In this document: piece by piece, positions 9,229-22,539 of the stretch
Layout of the letters: each line of letters begins with the position of its first letter
How positions within the stretch are numbered: position 1 is the stretch's first letter
Assembly: GCA_017311315.1 (NCBI GenBank)
Contig: CM029654.1
Coordinates: 22,899,879 to 22,963,878, forward strand
DNA length: 64,000 bases
Direction of reading: 5' to 3'
Source of the DNA: Dendrocalamus latiflorus
Lineage: Eukaryota > Streptophyta > Magnoliopsida > Poales > Poaceae
The notes under the pieces: generated by a model
What the model was told of the DNA's origin: nothing
What the model saw: only the letters and a program-made list of their open reading frames with translations
Databases searched by the model: none
Made by a program: the position numbers and the translations under genes

Positions 9229-12200
9229 CAGCGGTGGATCTAGAATTTTGGCATACCTGAACTGAAATTTAGCAAGCTAACATTTTAAAACTAACGTCAA
9301 TTTATATCCACACCACAATATAACAAAAATACATCACAAATGTATCATTGATATGAAATTTTAGCTCAATTTTTCAACATAAAACATAATAAAGAAAATA
9401 TGGCAAAACTAAATAATGTAGCATAGTAGAGATATAACTTGAGTACCTAAATAACGAATCTTTACTTTCTATCACATCCCACCATTTCTTCATTGATTGC
9501 TTCATAAGAACCTACAAAGACAACATAGGAGAGTAAATCGAATAGGTATATGAATAAATACGAAGAACATAAAGTTTACATTTATAAGAAGCTAATTTAC
9601 CACTAGCATAAGATAGTTGTTTCTTACGTGACCTCATCCCTTGAAAACGCTCCAAAATCTTATCATCATTAATGCCTGCAAATATATTTCGCTCAATATA
9701 GCATACCATGCTATGATTCAATTACTCATCATTCATCTTATTCTGCAAATCAGTTTTAATAATCTTTATAGCCGAGAAGACTCTTTCTATAGTTGCTATT
9801 GTCACTAGCAAAATCAAGACCAATTCAATGAGACGACATACCAATGAAAAAACTGTATGTCTATCAGTTTGAACCATCTTCACAGCAAGATTTTCAAGGT
9901 CAGTGCAATTTGCAAAATCTAGATCATCTCTCACATCAGCAATAAATGTACCAAGTTGGTCCCTAAGGACTATACAATCATATTAGGAGAAGTCAACAGT
10001 GTACATCCTAGCAAGTTCAATTAATTTGTCCTAATCAAAATTGGCAAAAGAATTCTTTTAATTAAGACAAACAATGCACCTCAATAATTGAGTCGATCTT
10101 TCAGCAAAGCGATTGTTCATCCCAACAATAATTTAGTCATGTACCACAATAAATATTTCATGATGAAAATGATTATAGTAAGTTATCATTTGACCACTAT
10201 GACCCCTTGAACGACCCCTAAATGGTATCGTATCATTCATATTTGGCACAATGATCTTATGTTGGAGACTAAAGGCATTTGCCTATGCGAAAAGCTCATT
10301 CCAATCATTATTTCTTATTATCTCAATTGTCTTCAATGTGGTCCTAATTAGCCCTATGGCACAAACAATATTTTGATATTTCTTTTACAAGCATTATGAT
10401 AGATTGTTAGTCTTGCCCAAGATTCTAATCATAAGATGTAATATAAGTATAAATTCAAAACTCTCTATTTTTTTCCAATAAACCCGAAGCTGTGGTTTTC
10501 TGTGTTGTACCAGTGGTATCATCACTCAAATTCTCTAATATCTCTAGGACCGAATCCCACATGAGAAAAAGATGATACAAGGTTTTATGATGTGAGCCCT
10601 AATGAGTATCATTGGGCCTTGCAAGATTAGTTTATTAGTTTTTTCTTCTTCCGTGAAAAATTTCACTAGTTTGTAATTTGTTCACAATTTTATCATAGTG
10701 ATCTTGGACCAATTGACCTCTTCTGTTACAAGAAGTATTAACAGTGTTGATAATTATGGTGTAGTTAAAGAAAATCTAAGACAGAAGAACAACACTTGGC
10801 AATAGAAACAACCAGTAATTGCAATTGGTGAGCAAAACAATGGATGTAAAATGCATACGAATTTTTATTCAATATGTCTTTGCAACCCATGAAATTGTCC
10901 TATCATGTTTGATGTTCTACCATATATTTGCCCTCACAATCTAGAGATTGATAAAACATTAAACTATAACATATCATCCAATGCTAGCTTTAGCGAGGAT
11001 GATGTCGTGTCAGAAACATGTTGAATCCCGAGAACCCTTTCTATCACCTACCCTTTGTTATTGACGTACCTGCATAAGGCAAGAATGCATAGTTAATATA
11101 GTTTAGACTTACTAGAACAAAAAAACCCCAACAACCTAACCTCAAAACTACAACCATTTACTCTTTGATAGATGCATCACTGGCCTCATCAACAAGTACG
11201 ACAAACTGTCTATCCTCAATATCATTAATAATGACTTTGGTGGTCTCTTCTGCACATGCTTTGCACAACTGTTTTTGTATTTGTAGTGAAGTCATTAAAT
11301 AGTTAGTAGGAGCATTATCAAGCAATTTTGCAGCCTTTTCATCCTTCTCTTTATACCATTTCTAGGAAGTTCCCACTATTATTTGAGCTATCAGACTCAT
11401 CATATCTACGAAAAGTAAGAGAAAAATTTTATAACGCCTAACATAATAGTAAGATGTGACTTATATTCTTCCTCATCCTTCTTGGTGACAACAACCATCA
11501 CATAATCCACACTCTGCCTTTGATTTTTGAATGCCTCACGATGTTTTCTTGATTTATTGTGATAACTACTAACTTTACCAACATGTTCATGAAAACTTTT
11601 AATTGCATTTTTCCAATTAGCAAACCCTACATTTGTGAATGATTCAATATCATAGTTCTCAGCTCTAGGCTGCTTAAAGAGGAAACAATAAAAATAAAAG
11701 GCTGCATCTTTAGTAACACTATATTCCAACCAATTATACTTTTTGAATCATGATTCCTGAAAGCTCCTCCTCTGGTTCCCATACTATTTATGTGGAAATT
11801 TATGACTAACTGGCTGGTATGGACCCATTTACAAATACTCTCTTCTAGCAGCATCTCTGATATCCACATCCAATCTTCGATTGGTTTTCAAAGCCCAATA
11901 TCAGCAACAAGGCCATCCGGACTAAGTACAACATGAGGATTGTTTTGATGTGTGTTATTAGCTCTTGTTTGTAGTGTTTCTGGAGCTGTAAGGGATTGGT
12001 GGGATTATGTTTGTATTGGAAAATAAGATGACAATGTCCTGGTCCTCTTCATTTTGTATTCCCTAATAACCCCTACAAATTAAGTAATGAAAGCAGTTTT
12101 CTTCTTAGAGCATGGCAATGTTCAAACAAAAAAGACAGATATCCAATTGTAGATTTTATATAGCAATAAGATGCTAATCCAATGACCCTGCCTTTCATCC

Positions 12201-12933
12201 CAAAAAACAATATATTATGTACAATCTAGAATTGTCCACTAGAAATTACAGACATCAAGGGCAAACACCCAAACTTGACAATGCAACAATGAACAAACTA
12301 CTTTTCAGTTTCAATACAACTGACGAAATGTTATCATGGAGAGGAAATTGCCCATTATCCAACAACATGATTCGAATGCTATCCATTATCCAACAACATG
12401 AAGTAGTCTAACACAAATTTACACTAACTAGAGAATTGACTAGTCAGTGACCAGAACCAAGGAGCCGACAGCCGACAGAGGGGGTGGCGCAAGGAGGGGG
12501 CTGGCTGGGAGGGGGGCGATGCAGGGAGGGAGCAGGCTGAGAGGGGCGGCACAAGGAGGGAGCAGGCCAGGAGGGGTCGGCACGAGGAGGAAGTCAGGCC
12601 GGAGGGGGCGGAGCGCAGGGAGGGGGGTAGCGCGGCGTGGGAGGTGGTCAGGAGGGGCCAACACGCTGTCCATGCGAGAGGTAGGGTTTGGGGATTGCCA
12701 GTTTGGCTAGTCGTGCGAGGCTGATTGCGGGCTTCTTTTCGTGAGGGTGAGGCGGCGATTGGGCCGAGTAGGCGAGTGGCGACCAGGTGAGGAGTGGAGT
12801 GTGAACTGAAATTACCTGGGCTGAACCAATAGATTGCTACCTCAGGCTAGTCTAAAATAACCTGGGCTATATACTATGGAATGTTCCACGTCCCAGGCTA
12901 AAGCCTATGTTGCGTGGGCCTAATTCCACCCTG
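9229..12933 (-). mobile_element. Complete hAT element (hAT-A), 3705 bp, 8-bp TSD
   Basis: The ends are CAGCGGTGGA (9229) and TCCACCCTG (to 12933), imperfect inverted repeats of hAT type. The 8-bp direct repeat GTAACATC lies immediately outside at 9221-9228 and 12934-12941. The coding strand is minus. The 5' part (about 12440-12730) is very G-rich on the plus strand, as is common for the leader of this group. The transposase is decayed, so the copy is not autonomous. Confidence 0.87.
9512..11880 (-). pseudogene. hAT transposase with TTF-type (ZMYM1-like) zinc finger, decayed
   Basis: Three blocks of one transposase lie in order on the minus strand. At 11729-11406 is the TTF/MYM-like N-terminal block (SVTKDAAFYFYCFLFKQPRA, then GFANWKNAIKSFHEH). 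A weakly conserved, stop-ridden middle covers about 11400-9940. At 9934-9722 is the hAT dimerisation domain (LVTIATIERVFSAIKIIKTD), which normally lies near the C-terminus. Many frameshifts and stops separate the blocks. Proteins of this family are about 750-800 aa. The reading is from family knowledge plus visible motifs. Confidence 0.82.
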
Positions 12934-12941
12934 GTAACATC

Positions 12942-14784
12942 AATGTTTGCTTTTTCAAACTGCTACTTCCAATCTGTAGGCAACAAGACCAATAAGACAA
13001 CCTTTGGTTTTCTGATTGAATCTACATGACCACCGTCTCCTCTCCTTTCCTACATTACTACACAATGTCTTAGCTTCCTTCTGCAGTGCCCTTGCACCTG
13101 CCTGCAACACCAAGGTTTTAAATCCATTCTGGGGATTGTCAAGAGGTGAGAATTAGCGATATCTGGTTCATTACCACCGGTTTCCTTTCCCCAACCATGC
13201 TTCAAATAGTACCAGTTGACTGCTTCATTTCTAACTGGTTACTGATACATTTATTCTCTCGAACAAGAAGTAACACGATACATTTCTGTACAGATTCAGG
13301 TTGATTGCCAGGCGTGCCTGGTTTTTTCCATTCTAATCACGCAGTAATCAGATGTGTTCAACACAGAATGCCCCTTCACTAACGATCAATTCTTTCTAAT
13401 GGTGGTTATTATCTTGTTGATATGCAGGAGCCACAATATGAAGGACCTTCATTTGAGTGAAAAACTCTGCACCTTGATTTGTGTTTTGTACATAACTGGA
13501 GTAGTTGTCTTCAAATGTAGTGAAGGACTTGGATGGTCACCCCAACTGAAATGGCATATTGCAGATGTATATACTCGAAGTAACGATGAATGGTCTCTTT
13601 CCCATGTGTCAGGAACCTGCTGCAAAAAAAAAAAAACATAAATCGTCAGTAAGTTCTCATGAGGCGATGGGATACTTTTGGAACTGGGAGTACCCAATTT
13701 CTTAAAGTGTACAATACAATATCAAGTTTGCTTGACCAAGAGCCAAGTTTTCTCTCTCCTTCACTAATTAGTAGACAGAATTGTCCCATTAGCAATATGA
13801 TGTCTGCCCTTTTGAAATGCAACAAGATATCCCCTTCATCACATTGTTACATGCGATGCACTGCAGATTCTACTGTGATCAACAAAGTCTGACAGTCCAC
13901 TTCTATATTGTGGAAGCATCAGGCATCCATGTTACAGTCGACAAACGTAGTAAAGCTTGTTGAACTAAGTACATTGTATCATTTTTCTATTAGATTCTCC
14001 AAACAGCACCAATCTAATATGAACATAAGTTCCCAGTGCAAGTCCACAAAAATGTTAAACCACTAAATGCCTCTGGGCATTTTTATTGCTTTACTTGAGT
14101 ACGTCATATAGCATGCATAACACATATATGACTCTCCAAGCTAAAGCATAGGTGAATATCTCTAGAACAAGAGCCCAACATTCTGGTGTAGTTCTAACTG
14201 TAGCAACTAAACAAACATTCTGAGATCGAAAAAACATCCAAATTCCTCCATAAGCTAATTACCAATCTATACAACAACAACAACAAAACCTTCTGTCCCA
14301 AACAAGTTGTCCATAAGTTAATTACCAATCTATACCCCTCAAAAATCCAACCCATACAGGATGCAATAGCAGTTCTTACTCAAATTGCAAACGAATCTAC
14401 CTACTGCATTCCAGGTATGCAAAGCTACCGAACGATTGGACATGCAATAACACACAAGATAATCATGTTGTTTCCATGGAACAATGACATCCATGATCCA
14501 TGGGGACCATGACCATTGTAGAAATTTCCGGAATGGAAAAAACCTTGTACATGAAAACTGAGCTCAAAGATAATCATTTCAGAAGAAGCAACTCTAAGAA
14601 AATGTTGCATTGACTACTGTTTTGTAGTTAGGTTCATGGAAACTTTAGTAGTTACTCCGTATTCATTAGTCAGGATTCAAGAACAGCTTGTCAACTAAAC
14701 ATACCTCACAGTGGTTCACGTTCACCTTTGAAGTCCCTCATATCACAAAAAGCACAACAATCATATTTAACCGCACCCCATTTG
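12942..14784. other. Intergenic region downstream of the PPR gene
   Basis: No recognisable gene. A 95-aa frame at 13354-13641 (plus) has no known motif and no coding bias that I can see. The part next to 14785 is presumably the PPR gene's 3' UTR. A short 'caacaacaacaac' run lies near 14275 and an A-run at 13625-13638. Confidence 0.55.
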
Positions 14785-17529
14785 TTATGGAATTCTTGAC
14801 TGTCTTGTAAAATGTTTGCCATGCTGTGGAATAAGATTATATTTGCCTGCTCCTCTCCAGTGGTCTCTGTTGGCCAACAGAAAGGTTTTGAATTCCTTAT
14901 CAAGTTTTGGATCAGAAGCAAAACCTTTTCCCTTCATTTCATCATAATACTCTAAAGCTCTTGGTATACATCCATGTTTAATCAAACCTTGGACCAGTGC
15001 CATATAGTGTGAATAAGCTGGGTTTATATCATATCTTCTCATTTCATTCCACATTTTCAGAGCATTTCCAGACTCATTCAGTTGAATAAATTTATCAATA
15101 AGAATGAGAAATGTATCACTCTTAGGGCCACAACCATGCTCCTTCATTCTTCTCAAGAGCTTCAGTGTTTCGTCAATGCCTTCTTGTTTCAAAAATGCAT
15201 GGTACGTCGAAACAGTTGGAACAATGCCCTTCAGTATCATGTCTTCCATCATCATTCGTGCTTCGTCAAGCTTGCAACTTTCACAAAGTGGAACTATCAT
15301 ACTGTTGTATGTTTCAACATTCAGTTGGAGACCTTCATCTATAATTTTACTGAATATATTTTGTGCATCCTTCATGCAATTCTCTCTTGTCAGAACATAG
15401 ACAAGTGAATTATAAACATCAATACCAGGAGTCCAACCCCTCTTTTTCATCTCATCATAAACCCTCAAGGTATCAAAAAGGTTTCTCACTTTTGAGAAAC
15501 AACTGATCATGAGGGTATAAGACATACCATTGGGAGTAATGCAGCAATTTGACATTTCTCTCCAAATTCTCTTTGCTTCAGCCTCATCAGTGATTACATT
15601 ACACCAACCATCTAGAATTATATTGAAACCTTCTGCTGTAAGTGGGAAGAATTTCTTTCTCACAACGAGCAACTCCTCAGCATCCTCTATGTTTTTGCTT
15701 TTGCAAAGAGCACGAAGAAGGGAGTAAAATACAGCTTGATCTGCTTCTACTTTGAACTTCTCCATCGCATCAAAGGTCTTGATTGCTTTCTTCACTTCAT
15801 TGGCAGCTGCGTACCTGACATTGCATAACCAAATCCTTACAGCACAAGAACCATGATGCAAAAATAATAAAAGTAACAACAATAACAAGTACTGCAATGA
15901 TGACAATTGCTTTTGGCTTTGGTTTTGACATGACAAAAGCGAAGTTTAGTTATGACGTAAAAAATGATTAAATAAAGTAAGATCCCCATCACAGCAGGAC
16001 AGTAAATGGATTCAAATGCAGGAATATATGTTTCATCCAACAGATCAGTTTGAAAACATTAAAGAAGCCAAATCACAGAGTTATTATGACTGCCAAGTGC
16101 CAACAACACTACGCTCAATAATCAAGATGCTAAGTTTAGCACTTGTGACAGCTTTATATTCCCAAACACCAATCTAATAAATAAATTGATCCGAGCATCC
16201 ATATACTACAGCATCACTGATTATACTATCATTATCAGATAGCTACAACATCCTATGAAGAGGAGCCACCAAAGCTGCTTGTTTTGATAAAATTTTTGCA
16301 CGGGCATTTCAATCACATTTTAACTCTTATAATGACTTATGCCCCTACAGCTCAATCACTCACCTTCCCTTTTATGATAACAATAAAACAGTGCACATTG
16401 CATGACTTGACCAGATGAATATCACAAAATTTATTCACTGAAATATTGTGTTCACCAATGAAAGTTAAGATTTCAAACCAGAACACAAAATTTTGCTCCT
16501 ACTCTTACCTTTTTCACCTGAAAGCCAGTCTAAAGCACTAGATCATGGCAGAAAACTCACCAATGTGGCAATCAATTTTCTTCTTGTTCTCATATTTATT
16601 TGCCAAAACATCTCAGCATAAAGTTACTCCTTCAAATGAACTCCTAATCAGCAAACAAATGTAGACGGCTGAAATAAGTACAGAAACACTTTTTTTCCAC
16701 TATGATTGTGCAAGCTGACACCCACTTCTTAACTCCATATAACTAGTCTCTCAAGGCTCCGCTCACTAGCAAAACCAGTCCAAGAAACTGAAATCACAAA
16801 CCTTCACATCATGATGCATACCGTCGCACATACACTATATAGATAATCCACATAATTGAATTATGCCCAAGCAATCGAGTAGAGTTCAATCTACCAGAGA
16901 AGTATCGTAAAGCTACTAATAAGCTCACGACATGCGAGTGTATATCGTATAACTACAAGATGATGGCAGATTCTGAGCACAAGACCGCACCTCTCCATCA
17001 AGATGACCATGGCACGGCGGGTGAGCACTCCGCGGCGCAGCATCCGCCGCACGGCCGCCCACGCGAGGTCGAACCGCCCCGCCCTCCCCGCAGCCCATAT
17101 GGCCAGGTGCCACGCTTCGGCCGGCGGCGAACCCGACCCCTCATCCCCAGCCGCGGCACCGCACTCATCGACCCAGCGGAGCGCGAGCGCGGCGGCCTCC
17201 GGGTCGCAGCGGAGCTCCCAGAGCGCGCGGACGAGGAGGGAGGGGGAGGCCGGCGACGGGCGCAAGGAGGAGGGTGAAGAGGACAGAAGGAGGGAGAGGG
17301 CGTGCTTCTGGGAGGAGGCGACGGAGGAGGCGTTGGAGATGCGGTGGAGGAAGGAGGTGAGCTCGCCGTCGTCGTCGGGGGCCTGGGGGAGGGGATGGTA
17401 GGGCTCTGGCTCGAAGTCGCTATGGTCGGAGTGGATGGTGGAGAGGCGGAGGCAGCGAGAGGGGAGGAGGGAGAGGCGGTGGGGGAGGAGACGGTGGCGG
17501 CGAAGGGCGGCGGCGAGCGGCGGCGCCAT
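14785..17529 (-). CDS. P-class pentatricopeptide repeat protein, mitochondrial-type (two exons)
   Basis: Exon 1 is 17529-16991 and exon 2 is 15814-14785. The intron is 16990-15815 (gag ag|gtgcgg ... tgtcag|gtacgc), phase 2. Together they give exactly 523 codons (522 aa plus stop). Residues 1-35 (MAPPLAAALRRHRLLPHRLS...) are rich in Arg, Leu and Ser without acidic residues, as in a mitochondrial targeting sequence. The body from about residue 145 is a chain of roughly nine 35-residue helical repeats with P-class features (TYNSMIVPLCESCKLDEA, SYTLMISCFSKVRNLFDTLR). No E or DYW extension is seen. Such proteins bind specific organellar RNAs and affect their stability, splicing or translation. It resembles the At1g80880 type, from memory. 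The frame is intact, but a 4.5-kb MULE sits 91 bp upstream of the ATG. Confidence 0.88.
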
Positions 17530-17619
17530 GCGACGAGGAGGAGGGCTTGGTGCTTTGATCTCGATGCGTCGGTGGTGGAGTTGGCGCCATCTGATCCGTT
17601 CGTTTATGACAAAACAAAA
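17530..17619 (-). promoter_or_regulatory. Residual 5' leader of the PPR gene up to the MULE insertion site
   Basis: Only 90 bp separate the PPR start codon from the MULE-B boundary, including the 9-bp TSD at 17611-17619. The rest of the ancestral upstream region begins again at 22118, where 'gggcttct' includes a GCCCA-type word on the minus strand. The native promoter is therefore likely displaced by 4.5 kb. This is an inference from TSD continuity. Confidence 0.6.
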
Positions 17620-20600
17620 GAGAAATTTGATGATTTGCCTAATCTTTCGTTGCAGACAGCTGATTTGCCCTATAGTTGATATGAATTAATTATTTACCCC
17701 ATCTTTGAATTTTTATTTGATCATTTGCCCTCTTTGCATTTCCAAATCATTTCCTATTTTTCTAATGCTAATTTATATTAGGAAATGACCAATTTGCCCC
17801 TGTCAAAAGCCGGTCCGATCCTTCTCTGTGAAACGCCGATCCTTCTGTAGCGCCGATCGGCCGATCCGATCCTTCTCTGTGAAACGCCACCGATTCCCTC
17901 TTTCCCCATTCCTCTCTTCCCCATTCCCCTCACTTTTCCCGTGCCGCTGCCCAGCTAGGGTTTTGACGCGCCCGCTGGCCGCGCCGCGCCTCTCCACGGC
18001 GTGGCGCTGCTCTCCTCCCTCTTTCCTCGCCGACGGTCTCCTCGTCGGTGCCTCCACCCCCCCCCCCACAAGCTGCCTCCCTTTTCTTCTTCCTCCCGCA
18101 AGCAGCCCGTCGCCCCTCCCTGCCGCCCGGGAACGCCGGCTCCTCCCCAGCAAGCAGGGATGGAACCAGACCCGCCACCTCCTGTTGGGTAAGATGATTT
18201 CAGTCCATCTTTTGCTAAATCATTGCATTGCGTATAAAAGGATTGATCCAGATTACATTTATTATTGTATCCGATTAGGATTGATCCAGAAAATATATTT
18301 GAAGTATGCGTAAGAGTTGCGCAGTACGTCGCGAGGCTTGACGACGGAACACAACACAACTTTGGTAGTATGGATGTGGACTTGAAAATTAATCTGACAG
18401 GGTTTACACTAGAGAAATTTGTGGAACTAATGCATGAGAGAATCTTATGGGGCTCTGGACATGAATTACATGTATTTTGCAATGATAAGTGTACCGGGGA
18501 GATCGATAGAATTCATCATAACTTGGAATTTTTTAGAGCATTTCATGACCGTTGGACAGCCAAACGTGTGTTTTTCTTATGTAAAATTGTAGACAATGCT
18601 CCTACACAATCTAATGTCACATTTGATGTTGTCAGTCAATGTACCAGTCATGTTGAGTCCAATTGTATTGGTGTAGCTAGAGGAGGTATTAGAGGGTCAC
18701 AAGTTGATGAAACTTGTGCATAACAACCAGTGGTAGACTGGAGCACTATTGAAATTGTTCCGAAGACTGAAGATGGGGGTAATTATCCTATGAGTGAGGA
18801 AGACATGTATACACTACTAGGGTTGAGGGATGAGGATAAGGGTGAAGCCCATTGTGACGTACCTAGTGATGTAGATATTACTGCAGGACCTAGTTGTGAT
18901 GCTGATGACAGTAATGATGTTGCCATTATAGTCCATGACGACATTCCTGAGAAGCAACACATTGCATATGATAGAGATAACCCGAAGATGGAGAGAGGCA
19001 CATTGTTTCCTTCAATGAGAGATTTTAGGTTGGCTATTAGACATTATGCTATTCTACAAGAGTTTGACATTCGCACTGCGAAATCTGACCCCACAAGGTT
19101 TATGGGCTTCTGTAAGGTGGAAGGATGCCCTTGGAGAATTGTAGCTCGTAGAATGCCAGACAAGACAACTATCAGGGTACTAACCTTACATTTATGCATT
19201 TCTTTCTTGCTATATTGTAGCAATTGTATCTAATTTCACTATTGTTGATGCAGGTTACAAAGATTGTAGAGAGCCACACATGTACTTCCACTAGTAGAAT
19301 AAATAGTAGCATGGCCTCCCAGGCATGGGTAGCAGATAGGGCTGTCAACATATTGAGGTATAATCTAAACCTTAGTACCAAGGCTCTACAAGAAAAACTT
19401 CAGAATGACTACAATTGCACAATTGGATGTGACACGGTTTGGAGGGGGAGACAAAGAGCTATAGATGAGTTGTATGGGTCATGGGATTACAGCTTCCAGA
19501 GGTTGTGTAATTTTAAAGCGGAAATTGATTGAGGTCCCCAGGCAGCATTGTAGAGGTTGCCACACGAACAGTCAAAGGTGAAGTGTACTTCCATAGATTC
19601 TTTATGACACTTAAGCCTTGCATTGAGGGTTTTCTTGCTGGGTGTAGATCTTACCTTAGTATAGATTTAACTGCATTGAATGGGAAGTGGAATGGGCATT
19701 GGCTGCATGCACAGCCCTTGATGGACATAACTGGATGTACCCTGTAGCTATTGGATTCTTTCAATCAGAAACTGAAGATAATTAGACATGGTTCATGAGA
19801 CAACTGCATAGGGCAATTGGAGATCTTCCAAAACTAGCTATTTGTACAGATGCTTGCAAGGGTCTAGAAAATGTTGTGAAGGTGGTTTTCCCTCAAGCTG
19901 AGCAACGCGAGTGCTTTAGACACTTGATGAACAATTTTGTGAAGAAATTCCATGGTGACACTTCTGAACACATGTGGCCAGCAGCTAGAGCATATAGGCC
20001 AGAGGCATTTGAGCACCATATGGACAAGGTGCTTCTGGCATGCACTGAGGTGGCTCCATACTTGCAAAGACACCACAAGTTGCTATGGATGAGGTGCAGC
20101 TTCAATACAGAGATTAAGTGTGATTATATCAACAATAATCTAGCTGAGTGTTTCAACAATTGGGTGAGAGATGTAAAGGATATGCCAGTTGATCAGCTAA
20201 CAGACAAGATCAGGGAGAAAATCATGGTGCTAATTGACAAAAGGAGAAGGATTGGGGGAAAGGTTGCAAGAAAGGATGTTACCAGCTATCATGCAACAAA
20301 TAAAAATGAGGACTAGGGGGCTTGGACGTTTGAAGGTTGGTGGATCCCATCATGGGAGTGCTGAAGTTAGAGACATGTTGAACAACGACTTGAGGCATGT
20401 GGTGAAGATAGATTCACATGAGTGCACTTGCCTTGAGTGGCAGCACACAGGCAAGCCTTGTGATCATGCCCTTGCATTTTTGATTGAAAAGAGGAACATC
20501 AACTTAGAAGACTATGCCCATGATTACTACTCACTTCAAAGGTTCAGGGCAGCTTACGAAGGGGCAGTTGAACCATTGACTGATATGACTCAGTGGCCTA

Positions 20601-22108
20601 AGGTTGATCTAGGCTTTGTTTTACTTCCACCACTTGCAAAAAGATCTGCAGGAAGGCCTAGGAAGTTGAGGATTAAGGGATGCCTCGATAAGGGTGGCAA
20701 TGGGAAAAAAATCAGTTAACTTGGGAACCCAAAATAGGTGTAAAGATGTGGTGAGTTGAGACATAGGCAAGCTGGATGTCCACTACATGGGACAAAGCAA
20801 AGGTATTGTCAGAAATTAGAACTATAGCATCCGTAGGTAACTATTATCTAAACTCATTTAATTAAGTGTTTTTTCAGGAAAACAAAAGCCAGGAAGAACA
20901 TTGCAAGAACAAGTCATGCTACTCTCACAAGGTCCTTTCTCAATATTCCTACCATCTTGCATGACAGCCCAGGCCCACTGACAAGAAGGTCATATGCATG
21001 TTTAATTTCTATCATATTGTTGAATAAACATGCAAGTTTTAAGAAATTTGTATACAGGCAACTTGCTCTTGCAATGGCTCATGAGGGACCTTCTCAGCCA
21101 TCAGTCACAACCACTTCCAAGAAGATGATTCCAAGGAAGAAAAGAAAGACATAAATGTGATGGTAAACTGTCTCACGTTATTTTGAGTCTATCGAACACT
21201 ACTCTTTCATCATTTCTATAGATAGGCTTATCTTGATAATGTTCCCTGCTCATGAAAGTTGAACCCAATTGATCTATCTGTGGACATTGATGTGTCATAG
21301 TGATGTGTTATATCCTTATAGGATGTGTTATAGCTCTACAATGTGGCATATTATAATCTTGAAAAAGTTGTTCATCCATATTACAATGTGGCATATTATC
21401 AGTTAACTTGTTTTGTACTTATGTTATTTTGAGTCTATCGAACACTACTCTTTCCTACAGTTTCTCTACTTGTATCTGCAGGTACTAATATGCCTTCTCC
21501 TGTTGGACTGCTTTTGAACTGTTTCTCCTGTTGGACTGCTTCTGTCTTGAGTACTTTTGCCGGCGCACTGCTCCATTGTCAGGAATGCAATTGTATGCTT
21601 TTGTGTTGAATTTTAATCAAGCGGCAGATTGTCGCTGTTGCCTGTGAGAACACAAAGACGCAATGTTTTCATTATGTTTAACTGCTTTGGATATGCTATT
21701 ATATCGTCATTTTAGCCTTGCTGATTGAAAAGTGTCGGAGCTGTATTGTATCTTCCATTCTGGATATGCGTTTGTGCTCTTGTGATCGACGCTAGATTAT
21801 TATGAGAATGAACACATGCACAAATCTGATCGGCGCATGCAGAAGTCTGGATATTAGAAGTATTAGCGCGAGCACGGGAAATCTGATTGGCGTTTCACAG
21901 AGAAGGATCGGACCGGCTTTTGACAGGGGCAAATTGGTCATTTCCTAATATAAATTAGCATTAGAAAAATAGCAAATGATTTGGAAATGAAAAGAGGGCA
22001 AATGATCAAATAAAAATTCAAAGATGGGGCAAATAATCAATTCACATCAATTATGGGGCAAATCAGCTGTCTGCAAACGAAAGATGGGACAAATCATCAA
22101 ATTTCTCA
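17620..22108 (+). mobile_element. Complete Mutator-like element (MULE-B), 4489 bp, 9-bp TSD
   Basis: Long TIRs of about 250 bp face each other at 17620-17865 and about 21885-22108. They begin GAGAAATTTGATGATTTG and run through 'gccggtccgatccttctctg'. The 9-bp direct repeat AAAACAAAA lies exactly outside at 17611-17619 and 22109-22117. The interior carries one MURA-type transposase gene with disabling mutations. TIR similarity is still high, roughly nine bases in ten by eye. Non-coding DNA at about 20720-21880 holds no second gene that I recognise. Confidence 0.93.
18265..20719 (+). pseudogene. MURA-type MULE transposase, several stops and frameshifts
   Basis: The parts lie in order. An N-terminal region (18265-18720) is followed by an in-frame TAA. 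Next comes an acidic linker and the MuDR DNA-binding domain (18730-19176, with FCKVEGCPWRIVARR). A clear intron, 19177-19253 (agg|gtacta ... gatgcag|gtt), joins to VTKIVESHTCTST. A stop at about 19530 accompanies a frame change. The catalytic core shows SIDLTALNG (first Asp), CTDACKG (second Asp) and NNNLAECFNNW (Glu). Another frame change lies near 19710, a TAG near 19785 and a further change near 20262. The SWIM finger (CTCLEWQHTGKPCDHALAF) and a C-terminal GRPRK basic stretch end the gene. The residues needed for catalysis survive, but the frame does not. Confidence 0.87.
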
Positions 22109-22117
22109 AAACAAAAT

Positions 22118-22539
22118 GGGCTTCTTTTTTCTCGATCCCAGCTGAGCTAAACTCGTGCGTTTTCTTAACCAAAAATTAATACGGTTTTTCAGTTCTAGAG
22201 CGGGTTTGTTTTGGCATATACATAACCTACGATCATATTATTTACATTAACTAACTTTTAAATAATGTGTTTTTTTAAAATAGATTATAGTAAACATATA
22301 CTGGGTTCAGTTATACCAGCCAAAATTACATGTGACTATTTTTCTGTGCGTACTATCTCAATCAAAATTTAAATATTTAAACTATAAGTTATAAATGAAA
22401 TGCTAGCTCTTAAGTACGACACGTACCAAAAATATCGAATGCTGCTTTGAGCCACCCATTCCACGTATCCTCGTCGTCCGCTCACAAGGATCGGTCTTTT
22501 CCACGCACAAGGCCACAACTATCCTCCTCTCCGCTCGGG
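22118..22539. other. Probable displaced upstream region of the PPR gene
   Basis: A/T-rich, with no open frame of note. It directly continues the 17530-17619 leader once MULE-B and one TSD copy are removed, so it likely held the PPR promoter. I see no unambiguous TATA box. Confidence 0.45.

Noticed and set aside
13354..13641. 95-aa plus-strand frame downstream of the PPR gene
   Set aside because: No domain, ends in a Lys run from a poly(A) stretch, and lies in the probable 3' region of the opposite-strand gene.
15815..15936. Start codon at 15936 for the PPR frame
   Set aside because: It lies in the intron. Joining 17529-16991 to 15814-14785 gives a conserved R-Y-A-A-A junction and an exact codon count, with a transit-type N-terminus.
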